DNA of 50,525 nucleotides from an uncultured Kiloniellales bacterium (GTDB taxonomy: Bacteria > Pseudomonadota > Alphaproteobacteria > Kiloniellales > JAKSDN01). The stretch lies in contig CAMYKD010000013.1 of assembly GCA_947258885.1 (NCBI GenBank), positions 1 to 50,525 of the forward strand. Reading direction: 5' to 3'. Positions 20,513 through 29,497 of this stretch are shown in pieces (positions within the stretch are counted from its first letter, which is position 1; each line of letters opens with the position of its first letter). A program made the position numbers and the translations under genes. The notes under the pieces were generated by a model that was given only the letters and a program-made list of their open reading frames with translations, made no database searches and had not been told where the DNA came from.

Positions 20513-23500
20513 TCAATCCGCGCCGATCCTTCGAACCGCCGTCGGCGGGGCCTCCGTCGCCGTCCGCGATGACGACTTCGTGCGGTCTCGCGAGTCCGCC
20601 CTCCGTGCCGATACCGGCACCGGCACCGGCAGGGGCAACCGGATCACGAAACGCGCGCCGGACCCGGCCCCGCCGTCGAGCTCGATCCCGCCACCGTGCT
20701 GCTCGACGATCTGCTTGACGATCGGCAGCCCGAGCCCGACGCCGAAGGCCTTGGAGCTGTACAGCGGCTCGAAGATCTTGTCGGCCTGATCGGAGGAAAT
20801 GCCGGGGCCGGTGTCGGCGATCGATATCTCCGCGCGCCCGTCCGTCCGACGCGTGGCGACGGTCAGGAGGTGCTCCTCGTTCTCCTGGACGACATCCCCT
20901 TCACCAGCCATGGCTTGGCACGCGTTGTCGAGCAGGTTGATCATCACCTGGCGCAGGCGGTTCCGGTCGAAGGCGAGTTTCGCCCCCGCCTCGAGGTCCC
21001 GGCGCAGCGTGATCCCCGGCGGAACCCGGTACTCGTCGAGCAGCCGCTCGAGCCAGCCGTCGACCGCCGTGGGCTCCAGCGCCAGGTTCCGGACCCGCGA
21101 AAAGTCGAGCAGGTCGCCGATGATGTTATCGCAGCGGGTGACGCTGTTGTCGACGATCTCGACCGACCGCTTGAGCATTGGGTCGCCGTCGCGCGACAGT
21201 TTCCGGATCGCCGCGAGCGAGGTGCGCATCGCTCCCAGGGGGTTGCGCAACTCGTGGCTGACCGTGCCGGTCAACTGCCCGAGGGCGGCGAGCCGCTCCT
21301 TGCGCACCAGCTCCTCCTGGGCGGCGCGCAGCTCGGCCGTGCGCGCTTCGACGCGCAGCTCGAGTTCCTCGTTGAACTTGCGGACCTCCCCCTCAATCCG
21401 CTTGCGCTCGGTAATGTCCTGCACCTGTACGATATAGCCCTCCAACCCGCCATCCGGATCGAGCATTGGAGCCACTCCGGCGAGACCCCAGCGCTCCTCG
21501 CCGGACTTGTGGCGGTAGCGCCGCTCGTGCATCGGGCTCACCGGCTTGCCGTCGAGCACGGACTGCCGGTGCTCGGCCGCCGCCTTAAGATCGTCCGGAT
21601 GGATGACCATGTCGAAGCGATTGCCGATCAGCGCGGAACTGGCGTAGCCCGTGAACTCGCAGTAGGCCGGATTGACCTGGAGAAAGCGGCCGTCGGTCGC
21701 CACCTGGGCCAAGCCGATCGCGCCCTTCTCGAACAGGCCCCGGAAGCGCTCTTCGCTGCGGCGTAGCGCGTCCTCCACAAGCTTGGTCTCGGTGATGTCC
21801 AGTAGCGTACCGGCCACACCGGTCGGCTCGCCGTCATCGTCGTAGGTGGCTTCGGATCGCTGATGGACGAACCTCACGGCCCCGTCCCCACGGACCACGC
21901 GGTGAATGACGTCCATGGGGATCCGATCTTCCAACCCGCGGCGCCAGACCTCGCGAACCCGCTCCCGGTCTTCGGAATGCACCATCTCCAGGAAATCCGT
22001 TACGGGCCTATTGAGTGCCTGCGGCTCGAGGCCGAAGATGCGGTAGGTCTCGTCCGAACAAGACAGATCGCCGGTCTTCGCGTCCCATTCCCAGTTGCCC
22101 AGCCGCGCGATACGCTGCGCGTTGGCCAGGCCCGCTTCGCTTTTGCGCAGCGCATCCTCGGCGCGCTTGGATTCGGTCACATCGTGGACCGCGCCACGGA
22201 TGCGAATGGGCTTGCCGGCCGGGTCGTAGTCCGGCTCCCCCAGGTCGTGGAGGGTCCGCTCCCCGCCGTCGGGCCGCACGATCCGGAAGGTCACATCGTA
22301 GGACCGACATGCCTCGAGCGCGGCACCGACCGCCGACAGCGCGGTCGAGCGGTCATCGGGATGCACAAGTTCGAGGAAGCCCTCGACGGTCGGCTCGAAC
22401 TCTTGGCTGCTCTGCCCGAAGATCCGGTAGGTTTCGTCGGACCAAGTTAGTTGGCCGCTCGCGAAATCCCATTCGTAACTTCCGAGACCCGCGATGCGTT
22501 GCGAACTGGCCAGGTTCGCTTCGCTGCGGCGCAGCGCCTCCTCCGCCCGCTTGCGCACGGTGAGGTCTTGTACCAACAGGATGAAATAGTCCGGGGTACC
22601 ATCTGGCAGACGCAAACACTGCACGGAAATGCTTGTATGGATGATTTCGCCGTTCTTCCGAACGAAGCGCTTATCCATCGAATAGGTATCGCGCTCACCA
22701 GCCATCGCCTCGTCGAACAACTGAAGATTCCTGGCGAGATCGTCCGGGTGAGTGAGGTCGGCCCAGGTACGATGCAACAGCTCCTCGCGGCTGTAGCCGA
22801 ATAGATCGCAAAGCTTGTCGTTGACCCGGACCCAGCGCTTGTCTGGTGTATATATCGCCGAGCCGACAAGTGGCAGATCGAAGTACCGGCGGAATCGTTC
22901 GTCCGTCGCTCTCTGTTCCGTTACGTCCTGGAGCGTGCCGATCTGCGACACGATCTCGCCGTTCCCGTCGAGCACGGATTCGCCAACTTCGCGGATGATG
23001 CGAACCTCTCCGTCGGGGCGAACGAGCCTGTATTCGACATCTATGTTCCGATTCCTCGCCGGGGGCGGACCGTAGGCCTGCAGGACCCGTTCCCTATCGT
23101 CCGGATGAACGTAGCGCTCGACGCGGGCCTCGTCCGCCAAGCCGCGCAGTTCATCGGGAGAGATGCCGATGACGGTCGACTCCTCGCCGGGCAGGATGCT
23201 CCGTTGGTTTTTCGGGTCCCAGACCCAATAGTCCAGTTTAGCGATCTTCTGCGCATGCCGAAGGTGGGTCAGGCTGTGCCGCAACGCCTGCTCCGACCTC
23301 TTGCGCTCGGTAATGTCCTGCAGCGATCCGAGGTATTCGACCGCTTGGCCGAAGGCATTCGGAACCGCTTCGCCGATTTCCTGGACATGGCGCACCTCGC
23401 CGTCCGGGCGGACGATACGGTACTCGATCTCGTAGTCGCACCCCTCTTCGTCGGCGCCTCTGAAGGCTTCGGTAACGCGATCGCGGTCCTCCGGATGGAC

Positions 23501-24400
23501 AACCCGTTCCATCTGCTGCTTCATGAGGGCGTGGATCTCGTCCGGGCCCACCCCATGGATTCGAGCATATTCCTCCGAGCAGGAAACGAGCTCGCTGCGT
23601 TCGATCGACCAGCGCCAGTTACCGACGTGGGCCAGCCGCTGCGCCTCGGCCAGCGCCACCTCGCTTTGACCCCGCAAGCTTTCGGCCCTTTCGCGCGTTT
23701 CGATCATCTCTCGGAAGGCCCGCCTGAGCGAGACGAGTTCCTGCCCCCCGGTGCGGAGCGCAAGGACCGAACTGTCGTCCAGGGCCTCGCCCCGGCCGTA
23801 GGTCGCCATGAGCTGCGCAAGCTCTTCGATGGGAGAGGTTATGCGCCGGCTCACAAGGATCCCGATCACACAGCCAACCAGCGCGATTCCCACGGTCATC
23901 AGAACGACGTACGCGAGGCTTCGGTCGAGCGTAGCGTGCAAGGCCGCTTCGCTGATGCCAACATGTAGGCGCGCTCTCGAGCCCCAAATCACGGGGCGGG
24001 CCGAGTGATGGATCGTCCCGCGGTCGGTCTTCAGATGAAAAAGGCCTCGGCCCTCGTCCGCCTCGTCGGTCAGCCGCAGGTCGAGCAGCGCGGCCGGGAA
24101 CCCTCCGGCGAAGGTATGGGCAAAAACGCGACCCGTGAAATCAACGAGGTAGATGTACTCGATGGCGGCGTCTCGGGCTTTGGCCTCCCACAAAGCGGCC
24201 TGCGCCGCGTCTTTGTCACCGGCGACGATGTAGCCCACATTGGTTTGGCTCAGCGCCTGGGTGATGGCCCGAAACCGCGCGTGGGATTCGCGGTCGAAGA
24301 TCTGGTCGAGCTGCCACCAGAGCCAGATCGATGCGACGAGGCCGAAGCTCAGCCCCATGGCCACGATCAGCAACAGGATCCTCGCGCGGACGGTGAGCAC
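20513..24400 (-). CDS. Membrane histidine kinase with six PAS domains
   Basis: The 1295-residue kinase starts at a GTG (24400) preceded by AAGGGGAA; the open frame runs further upstream but overlaps the previous gene. TM1 is 8-29, a periplasmic sensor about 30-160, TM2 161-183, HAMP about 184-240. Six PAS domains with PAC ends follow at about 255-370, 382-500, 503-620, 630-750, 757-878 and 883-1002. A coiled coil leads to the H box TVSHELRNPLGAMR (H1049), N box NLLDNACQAM, G1 DTGPGI and G2 GVGLGLP. It ends in a proline-valine run encoded by a CCGGCA repeat (20614-20631). It lies directly after the binding-protein gene, its likely sensor partner. The output target is unknown. Confidence 0.93.
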   Translation of the reverse strand: MLTVRARILLLIVAMGLSFGLVASIWLWWQLDQIFDRESHARFRAITQALSQTNVGYIVAGDKDAAQAALWEAKARDAAIEYIYLVDFTGRVFAHTFAGGFPAALLDLRLTDEADEGRGLFHLKTDRGTIHHSARPVIWGSRARLHVGISEAALHATLDRSLAYVVLMTVGIALVGCVIGILVSRRITSPIEELAQLMATYGRGEALDDSSVLALRTGGQELVSLRRAFREMIETRERAESLRGQSEVALAEAQRLAHVGNWRWSIERSELVSCSEEYARIHGVGPDEIHALMKQQMERVVHPEDRDRVTEAFRGADEEGCDYEIEYRIVRPDGEVRHVQEIGEAVPNAFGQAVEYLGSLQDITERKRSEQALRHSLTHLRHAQKIAKLDYWVWDPKNQRSILPGEESTVIGISPDELRGLADEARVERYVHPDDRERVLQAYGPPPARNRNIDVEYRLVRPDGEVRIIREVGESVLDGNGEIVSQIGTLQDVTEQRATDERFRRYFDLPLVGSAIYTPDKRWVRVNDKLCDLFGYSREELLHRTWADLTHPDDLARNLQLFDEAMAGERDTYSMDKRFVRKNGEIIHTSISVQCLRLPDGTPDYFILLVQDLTVRKRAEEALRRSEANLASSQRIAGLGSYEWDFASGQLTWSDETYRIFGQSSQEFEPTVEGFLELVHPDDRSTALSAVGAALEACRSYDVTFRIVRPDGGERTLHDLGEPDYDPAGKPIRIRGAVHDVTESKRAEDALRKSEAGLANAQRIARLGNWEWDAKTGDLSCSDETYRIFGLEPQALNRPVTDFLEMVHSEDRERVREVWRRGLEDRIPMDVIHRVVRGDGAVRFVHQRSEATYDDDGEPTGVAGTLLDITETKLVEDALRRSEERFRGLFEKGAIGLAQVATDGRFLQVNPAYCEFTGYASSALIGNRFDMVIHPDDLKAAAEHRQSVLDGKPVSPMHERRYRHKSGEERWGLAGVAPMLDPDGGLEGYIVQVQDITERKRIEGEVRKFNEELELRVEARTAELRAAQEELVRKERLAALGQLTGTVSHELRNPLGAMRTSLAAIRKLSRDGDPMLKRSVEIVDNSVTRCDNIIGDLLDFSRVRNLALEPTAVDGWLERLLDEYRVPPGITLRRDLEAGAKLAFDRNRLRQVMINLLDNACQAMAGEGDVVQENEEHLLTVATRRTDGRAEISIADTGPGISSDQADKIFEPLYSSKAFGVGLGLPIVKQIVEQHGGGIELDGGAGSGARFVIRLPLPVPVPVSARRADSRDRTKSSSRTATEAPPTAVRRIGAD
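21228..21334. repeat. Kinase H-box block shared with the truncated kinase
   Basis: This 107-base part of the six-PAS kinase gene, covering the coiled-coil end and the H box, is repeated at 19994-20100 with a single mismatch. Such near-identity in two adjacent genes implies a recent duplication or gene conversion. Confidence 0.85.
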
Positions 24401-24419
24401 GCTCTCGTTCCCCTTTCGC

Positions 24420-25388
24420 CTAGTCCAGTAAAGCGAGCCGGCGCATCGCTTCGCGCAGATCCCGGTAGTCGCCGTCCCGGGCCGCGATGAACCCGTTGGG
24501 CATCTCGGTGTTGTCCCAGTTGTAGAGCGAATCGCGCTCCCGCCCCTTGGGATCGAAGTCGAGTAGGGCTTGGCGCAGCCTGCCCAGGACCTCCGGTCGA
24601 AGCTTCGGGCTGGCGGCGATGCCGCTCGAGGGGTATTCCTTCGACACGAACAGAACCCTGACCTGACGCGCGGCCGCCAGGGCATGGCCCATGGTGTCCT
24701 GGATGGCGCAGGCCTCGAAGCGGCCCGATAGCAGGGCCTTGGCGCAGTTCCGGTGAGATCCGGTGAACTGGTAGCGCGCGAGGTCCTCCAGTTGGAGACC
24801 CTGCTCGAGCAGGCTGATACGGGGAATGATGTGTCCTTGGGTCGAATCGACGCTGCCCAAGGCGAGACGTTTGCCGCGCAGATCGGCGATCGATGCCAGC
24901 CGGCTATCGCTGGCCGTGATGATCAACGACCGATAGGTCGCCTTGCCGTCCCGGTTCAGGCCGCGAACGAGGGGAACGGCGCCGAATTCGTCGTGCGCCT
25001 TGATGTAGCTGACCGCGCCGACCGCGGCGAGGTCGACCACGCCTTCGCCGAGCTCCCGGAACAGTTCGCCGCCGCTCGACGTCAAGTGCAGTGCGAAGCG
25101 GTAGCCGGTCGCCTTCTCCAGATAGGCCAGGAAGGGCAGGTATTGTCGCGCGTCCTCCACGGGGCCGGCCCGCAAATCGAATCCGAACCTGAGCCATAGC
25201 GCGTCCGAGTCGTCTCGTCCCTCGCGCGTCAAGCTGATCCGCGCCAGTTCGCTTTCGCTGATACCGACGCTCAGATCCAGCACCTCCACACGGCCTTGGT
25301 ATCGGCTGAAGCCGAAGACGGCGGCGGCCGCGAGCACGACCGCAAGACCGGCGAGGACGGCGGCCATCACTGGCTTGGGTCGTCTCAT
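24420..25388 (-). CDS. PhnD-type periplasmic binding protein, kinase-associated
   Basis: The 322-residue protein has an N-terminal hydrophobic segment (8-26) that is a signal peptide or membrane anchor. The type II solute-binding fold of the phosphate/phosphite/phosphonate (PhnD) superfamily follows. Visible motifs are PFLAYLEKATGYRF, LGEGVVDLAAVGAVSYI, SIADLRGKRLALGSVDSTQGHIIPR and FTGSHRNCAKALLSGRFEACAIQDT. There are two cysteines in the last stretch. No ABC permease or ATPase gene is present, and the six-PAS kinase starts 19 bases downstream. By analogy with AioX, the arsenite-sensing partner of AioS, a ligand-sensing role is inferred. The ligand is not evident. Confidence 0.85.
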   Translation of the reverse strand: MRRPKPVMAAVLAGLAVVLAAAAVFGFSRYQGRVEVLDLSVGISESELARISLTREGRDDSDALWLRFGFDLRAGPVEDARQYLPFLAYLEKATGYRFALHLTSSGGELFRELGEGVVDLAAVGAVSYIKAHDEFGAVPLVRGLNRDGKATYRSLIITASDSRLASIADLRGKRLALGSVDSTQGHIIPRISLLEQGLQLEDLARYQFTGSHRNCAKALLSGRFEACAIQDTMGHALAAARQVRVLFVSKEYPSSGIAASPKLRPEVLGRLRQALLDFDPKGRERDSLYNWDNTEMPNGFIAARDGDYRDLREAMRRLALLD

Positions 25389-25887
25389 CCGGAATCACCC
25401 GTGCTCATGCGGGCCATGGCCCGAACCAGGGTCTGCCTCGAGCATCGTCCTTCAGTCTTCGTACCGTGCCCGCTGAAACGCCCGGCACCGATCGCATCGA
25501 CAAACGTCGACCGCTTGGCCGCGAGCCGGAAAGGCGGGAGCGCCCGCGTGTTCAGGTCATTTGCCCCTGCATCAATCATCTAATCGCATTCTATTACGAT
25601 TTATAATTTATTAACACTGGCAAACGAAAGACGAAAAGATCAGACCTGGGCCGGAGAACATGACCGCAGACGGACCCCCAGGGCATCTCTGGGCCCGCAA
25701 CTCGGGTGCCTGGTCTTGGACCGGCCGCTGTCGCCTCCTATCTGCAAGAGCCCCGGGACGTACCGCGCGCTCTTCAAAACGGGGCTGCGTCGACTTATGC
25801 TATGGTCCGGAGGACAACAGACGTGGTCCCGGGCAGGTCGAGGGCGCGGGACCCCGGGTGTTCTCTCATGAGCACAGAGGGTTATCC
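25389..25887. other. 499-base divergent region between sensor cluster and moeA
   Basis: An AT-rich core at about 25565-25640 is the probable promoter zone of the sensor cluster, giving it a leader of roughly 180-200 bases. A 64-codon frame on the minus strand (25385-25579) overlaps the binding-protein start as ATGA but has no ribosome binding site or recognisable product. Toward moeA, GGTCCCG (25825-25831) and CGGGACC (25847-25853) can form a 7-bp stem with a 15-base loop. TTCAAA and TATGCT (17 bases apart, near 25773-25801) could be a weak moeA promoter. Confidence 0.4.
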
Positions 25888-27144
25888 GTGGCGCAATTGA
25901 CCGACGACTGTTTCGCCCAGGGCGGCCGCCTGATGACCACGGCCGAGGCGCTGGCGCTGCTGGCCGAGAAGGTGGCGCCGGTCGCCGGCAGCGAGCGGGT
26001 CGCCCTGCACGACGGTCTCGGCCGCATCCTGGCCGAGACGGTGACCGCGGCGGCCGACGTGCCGGCGCACGACAACTCGGCGGTCGACGGCTATGCGGTC
26101 CATTTCGGCGAACTGGATCCCAAAAACGAGACCCGGCTGCCCGTGACCGGCCGGGCGGCCGCCGGCCACCCGCTCGGCCGGCCGGCGCGGCGCGGCGAGG
26201 CGATCCGCATCTTCACCGGCGCGCTCATGCCCGAGGGGCCGGACACGGTCATGATGCAGGAGGACTGCAGCCTCGAGGGCGAGACGGTGGTCATCCGGCC
26301 GGGCATCAAGCCGGGCGCCAACCGGCGCCGGCGCGGCGAGGATATCCATGCCGGCAGCGTGGTCCTGGAGCGGGGCCTGCGGCTGCGCCCCCAGGACCTC
26401 GGCCAGGCGGCGGCCGTCGGCCGCGGGGAACTCCTGGTCTCGCTGCCGCTGCGCGCCGCCCTGTTCTCGACCGGCGACGAGCTGCGCGAGCCGGGGGCGG
26501 CGCTCGAGCCGGGCTGCATCTACGATTCGAACCGCTACACCGTGGGCGGGCTGCTGCGCGGCCTGGGCTGCGCGGTGAGCGACCTGGGCATCCTGCCCGA
26601 CCGGCGGGCGGCGGTCGAAGAGGCCCTGGCCGCGGCGGCGCGCGACCACGACCTGATCGTCACCTCCGGCGGGGTCTCGGTCGGCGAGGAGGACCACGTC
26701 CGGCAGGTCGTCGAGACGCTGGGCCACCTGCACCTCTGGCGCCTGGCGGTCAAGCCCGGCCGGCCGATCGCCCTGGGGCAGGTCGGCCGGGTGCCCTTCG
26801 TGGGCCTGCCCGGCAATCCGGTCGCCGTCGTGGTCACCTTCCTCAACATCGTCCGGCCCATGATCCTCCGCCTCATGGGCGGGACGGACCTGACCCCCCA
26901 CCATTTCCGGGTCGCCGCCGCCTTCGACCACAGGAAGAAGAAGGACCGGCGCGAATGGCTGCGCGCACGCCTGGAGCGCGACGGCCAGGGCGGCTGGCGG
27001 GCCGTCAAGTTCCCGCGCGAGGGCGCCGGCATCCTGTCGTCGCTGGTCGAATCCGACGGCCTGGTCGAGCTGCCGGAGGGGCTGACCCATCTGGAGGCCG
27101 GCACCCTGGTCGACTTTCTGCCGTTCAGCGAGGTCTCGTCATGA
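25888..27144 (+). CDS. moeA: Molybdopterin molybdenumtransferase
   Basis: The 418-residue MoeA inserts molybdate into adenylated molybdopterin. Features are HDNSAVDGYAVHF near residue 65, the domain-III GDEL signature FSTGDELREPG, TSGGVSVGEEDHVRQVV around 260, and GLPGNPVAVVVTF. The start is a GTG at 25888 with AGAGGG seven bases before it. This gives the usual alphaproteobacterial beginning (V/M)AQLTDDCFAQGG; the longer open frame upstream is not MoeA-like. Its stop overlaps the moaD start (ATGA), so the two are translationally coupled. Confidence 0.96.
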   Translation: MAQLTDDCFAQGGRLMTTAEALALLAEKVAPVAGSERVALHDGLGRILAETVTAAADVPAHDNSAVDGYAVHFGELDPKNETRLPVTGRAAAGHPLGRPARRGEAIRIFTGALMPEGPDTVMMQEDCSLEGETVVIRPGIKPGANRRRRGEDIHAGSVVLERGLRLRPQDLGQAAAVGRGELLVSLPLRAALFSTGDELREPGAALEPGCIYDSNRYTVGGLLRGLGCAVSDLGILPDRRAAVEEALAAAARDHDLIVTSGGVSVGEEDHVRQVVETLGHLHLWRLAVKPGRPIALGQVGRVPFVGLPGNPVAVVVTFLNIVRPMILRLMGGTDLTPHHFRVAAAFDHRKKKDRREWLRARLERDGQGGWRAVKFPREGAGILSSLVESDGLVELPEGLTHLEAGTLVDFLPFSEVSS

Positions 27145-27392
27145 AACTGCTCTATTTCGCCTGGCTCCGGGCCAAGACCGGCGTCGCCGTGGAAGAGGTC
27201 ACCCCGCCAGGAGAGGTCGCCACCGTGGGCGACCTGCTCGCCTGGCTGAAGGGCCGCGGGCCGGGCTACGCCGAGGCGCTGGCCGACCTTCAGGTGGTGC
27301 GCGTCGCGGTCAATCAGGAATACGCCGACCCGGACCAACCGGTCGGCCCGGACGACGAAGTCGCCCTGTTTCCGCCGGTGACCGGGGGCTGA
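27141..27392 (+). CDS. moaD: Molybdopterin synthase sulfur carrier subunit
   Basis: The 83-residue ubiquitin-like protein ends in VALFPPVTGG, the Gly-Gly tail that is adenylated and thiocarboxylated to feed sulfur into molybdopterin. It opens MKLLYFAWLRAKTGV, as usual for MoaD. It overlaps moeA by four bases and precedes moaE by six. Confidence 0.96.
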   Translation: MKLLYFAWLRAKTGVAVEEVTPPGEVATVGDLLAWLKGRGPGYAEALADLQVVRVAVNQEYADPDQPVGPDDEVALFPPVTGG

Positions 27393-27398
27393 CGCGAG

Positions 27399-27869
27399 AT
27401 GATCCGGGTCCAGCGGGAGGATTTCGACCCGGGCCAGGAGCTGGCCGCGCTCACCGCGGGCAACCGCAAGGTCGGCGGGCTGGCGGTCTTCGTCGGCCTG
27501 GTGCGCGACCTGGCCGGCGACGAGACGGTCGGCGCCATGACCCTCGAGCACTATCCGGGCATGACCGAGAAGATGCTGGAACGGATCGAAGCCGAGGCCC
27601 GGGCGCGCTGGCCGCTCGAGGCGAGCCTGGTGATCCACCGCACCGGGCGGCTCGAGCCGGGCGAGCGGATCGTCCTGGTGGCCTGCGCCAGCGCCCACCG
27701 CCAGGCGGCGTTCGAGGCCTGCGGCTTCCTGATCGACTGGCTGAAGACCAAGGCGCCGTTCTGGAAGCTGGAGGAGGGCCCGGCCGGCGCCAAGTGGGTC
27801 GAGGCCCGCGAGAGCGACGATGCGGCCGCGGCGCGCTGGGCCCCGGAGGAGCCGGACGCGGCCGAGTAG
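27399..27869 (+). CDS. moaE: Molybdopterin synthase catalytic subunit
   Basis: The 156-residue MoaE pairs with MoaD to convert cyclic pyranopterin monophosphate into molybdopterin. Family features are GGLAVFVGLVRD (about residues 26-37), LEHYPGMTEKML, HRTGRLEPGERIVLVAC, and the catalytic-lysine region FLIDWLKTKAPFWKLE near 110-126. It is last in the moeA-moaD-moaE series and convergent with the Gre-like gene 13 bases away. Confidence 0.97.
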   Translation: MIRVQREDFDPGQELAALTAGNRKVGGLAVFVGLVRDLAGDETVGAMTLEHYPGMTEKMLERIEAEARARWPLEASLVIHRTGRLEPGERIVLVACASAHRQAAFEACGFLIDWLKTKAPFWKLEEGPAGAKWVEARESDDAAAARWAPEEPDAAE

Positions 27870-27882
27870 CGGCCCGCGTGAA

Positions 27883-28389
27883 TCAGCCCTCCGGGTAGCG
27901 GACCTCCAGGATCTCCAGGTCCACGTCGCCGCTCGGCCGCCGCCAAGTGACGATGTCGCCGACTTCGGCGTCCTGCAGTGCCCGGGCCAGGGGCGACACC
28001 CAGCTGACCCGGCCCCGCTCTGGCTCGGCCTCGTCCTCCCCGACGATCTGAAACTCGCATCGCCTGTCCTCTTCATCCGCCACGCGGACGGCGGCCCCGA
28101 ACGCGACCCGCCCGGCAGGCTGTCCTGCCGGGTCCACCAGAATGGCCGAGGCAATGCGCGCCTCGAGATAGCGGATCTCGCGCACGAGGCGGGCGAGTAC
28201 CGGTTGAGCTGCCAAGTCGCCGGACTTGGCCGCCAGCGCATTTCGCTCGGCCTCGGTGCCCGCCAAGCGGGCCGCGAGTTTCGTCAGGCCGGCCGGCGTC
28301 ACGTAGTTGGGGTGCGGGCTCAGCGGCAGATCCCGCAACTCGCCAGCGCTCTCGTCGCCGTCCGGCTCCTTCACGAAGGCTCGGCTCAT
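27883..28389 (-). CDS. GreA/GreB-family factor with altered tip
   Basis: The 168-residue protein has the Gre layout: a coiled coil from YVTPAGLTKLAARL (about residues 29-85) and an FKBP-like domain ending in WVSPLARALQDAEVGDIV (130-147). At the coiled-coil tip, where true GreA has GDLSENAEY, it reads SGDLAAQPVL (56-65). One acidic residue remains and the conserved glutamate is lost. It may therefore bind the polymerase secondary channel without stimulating RNA cleavage, like other Gre-fold regulators. The first 25 residues are a polar extension. A canonical greA is present at 1920-2396. Confidence 0.8.
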   Translation of the reverse strand: MSRAFVKEPDGDESAGELRDLPLSPHPNYVTPAGLTKLAARLAGTEAERNALAAKSGDLAAQPVLARLVREIRYLEARIASAILVDPAGQPAGRVAFGAAVRVADEEDRRCEFQIVGEDEAEPERGRVSWVSPLARALQDAEVGDIVTWRRPSGDVDLEILEVRYPEG

Positions 28390-28465
28390 GCGCTCATACC
28401 TCGAATTCCGCGGGCGGCGCCCCCGGAAGACGCCGTCCGACCCCTCCGGAGGATTTGCTTGGAGT

Positions 28466-29365
28466 TTAGGCCGCGCTGGCGGCCTTGTCCTGCGTCTGCC
28501 GGACCACCGTTTCGTAGGCGGTCATGAGCTCCTCGGTGATCTCGCCCGGCGTGAAGCGGTAGCCGTCGATCTCGCTCACTGGCGTGACCTCGACCGCGGT
28601 GCCCGTGAGGAAAACCTCCTCGGTCTTGGCCAACTCCTCGGGCATGATGGGCCGCTCGACCACTTCGTAGCCGCGCTCCTTGGCGAGCGCGATCACCGTG
28701 CGCCGGGTGATGCCGTCCAGGAAGCAATCCGGCACCGGCGTGTGCAGCACGCCGCCCTGCACCAGGAAGATATTGGCCCCGGTCGCCTCGGCGATACGTC
28801 CCCGGTAGTCGAGCATCAGCGCATCGCTGTAGCCCTTGGCCTCGGCGGCATGCTTGGACAGGGTGCAGATCATGTAGAGCCCGGCGGCCTTGGAATCCGT
28901 CGGAGCCGTGTCCGGCGCCGGCCGCTTCCACTGTGAAACCGTCATGCGGATGCCCTTGAGGCGGGCCTCGGGCGAGAAGTAGGCCGGCCACTCCCAGGCC
29001 GCGACGGCCAGGTGAATCTTGGTGTTCTGGGCCGACACCCCCATCATTTCACTGCCGCGCCATGCGACCGGGCGAACGTAACCGTCCACGATGCCGTTGT
29101 CCGCCATGACCTCCTCGGACGCGGCGTCGATTTCGGCCACGCTGTAGGGGATCTCGAACCCGAGCACGCGGGCGGATTTGTGCAGCCGCTCGTGATGCTC
29201 GGTCATCTTGAAGATGCGCCCGCCGTAGGCCCGCTCGCCCTCGAAAACGCAGCTCGCGTAGTGCAGCGCGTGGGTCAGCACGTGAACCTTGGCCTCGCGC
29301 CACGGCAACAGTTCGCCGTCGAACCAGATCCGCCCCTCGCGGTCGTCGAACGGAAGCATGGACAT
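28466..29365 (-). CDS. ilvE: Branched-chain amino acid aminotransferase
   Basis: The 299-residue fold-type IV PLP enzyme performs the last step of valine, leucine and isoleucine synthesis. It has THALHYASCVFEGERAY (residues 31-47), the Schiff-base lysine K159 in TDSKAAGLYM, and LDYRGRIAEATGANIFLV. The start at 29365 is preferred because GGGAGAGG precedes it; an ATG at 29359 is an alternative. The extra 76 upstream codons of the open frame include the promoter and are rejected. It is divergent from the MarR gene, sharing a short control region. Confidence 0.95.
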   Translation of the reverse strand: MSMLPFDDREGRIWFDGELLPWREAKVHVLTHALHYASCVFEGERAYGGRIFKMTEHHERLHKSARVLGFEIPYSVAEIDAASEEVMADNGIVDGYVRPVAWRGSEMMGVSAQNTKIHLAVAAWEWPAYFSPEARLKGIRMTVSQWKRPAPDTAPTDSKAAGLYMICTLSKHAAEAKGYSDALMLDYRGRIAEATGANIFLVQGGVLHTPVPDCFLDGITRRTVIALAKERGYEVVERPIMPEELAKTEEVFLTGTAVEVTPVSEIDGYRFTPGEITEELMTAYETVVRQTQDKAASAA

Positions 29366-29497
29366 GACCTCTCCCACCCCCTTCAGTGCCTCTGGCGGGT
29401 TCCACCCCCGCCGGCTTCGGCCCCCCGAGCCTGCTGTCCCGCCGGCGATCGCCCTCGCCTCCCGCACGACCGGTTTTCGATCGAATACGGGTTGCGC

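Noticed and set aside
24401-24685. 95-codon upstream extension of the six-PAS kinase frame
   Set aside because: It overlaps the end of the binding-protein gene and is not signal-like; the GTG at 24400 has a good ribosome binding site and starts directly at the first membrane helix.
25385-25579. 64-codon minus-strand frame overlapping the binding-protein start by ATGA
   Set aside because: The overlap is suggestive, but there is no Shine-Dalgarno, and the product is unremarkable. Kept only as a remark on the leader.
25640-25887. Molybdenum-cofactor riboswitch upstream of moeA
   Set aside because: A hairpin exists (25825-25853), but I could not match the conserved core of the Moco motif; not claimed without a covariance search.
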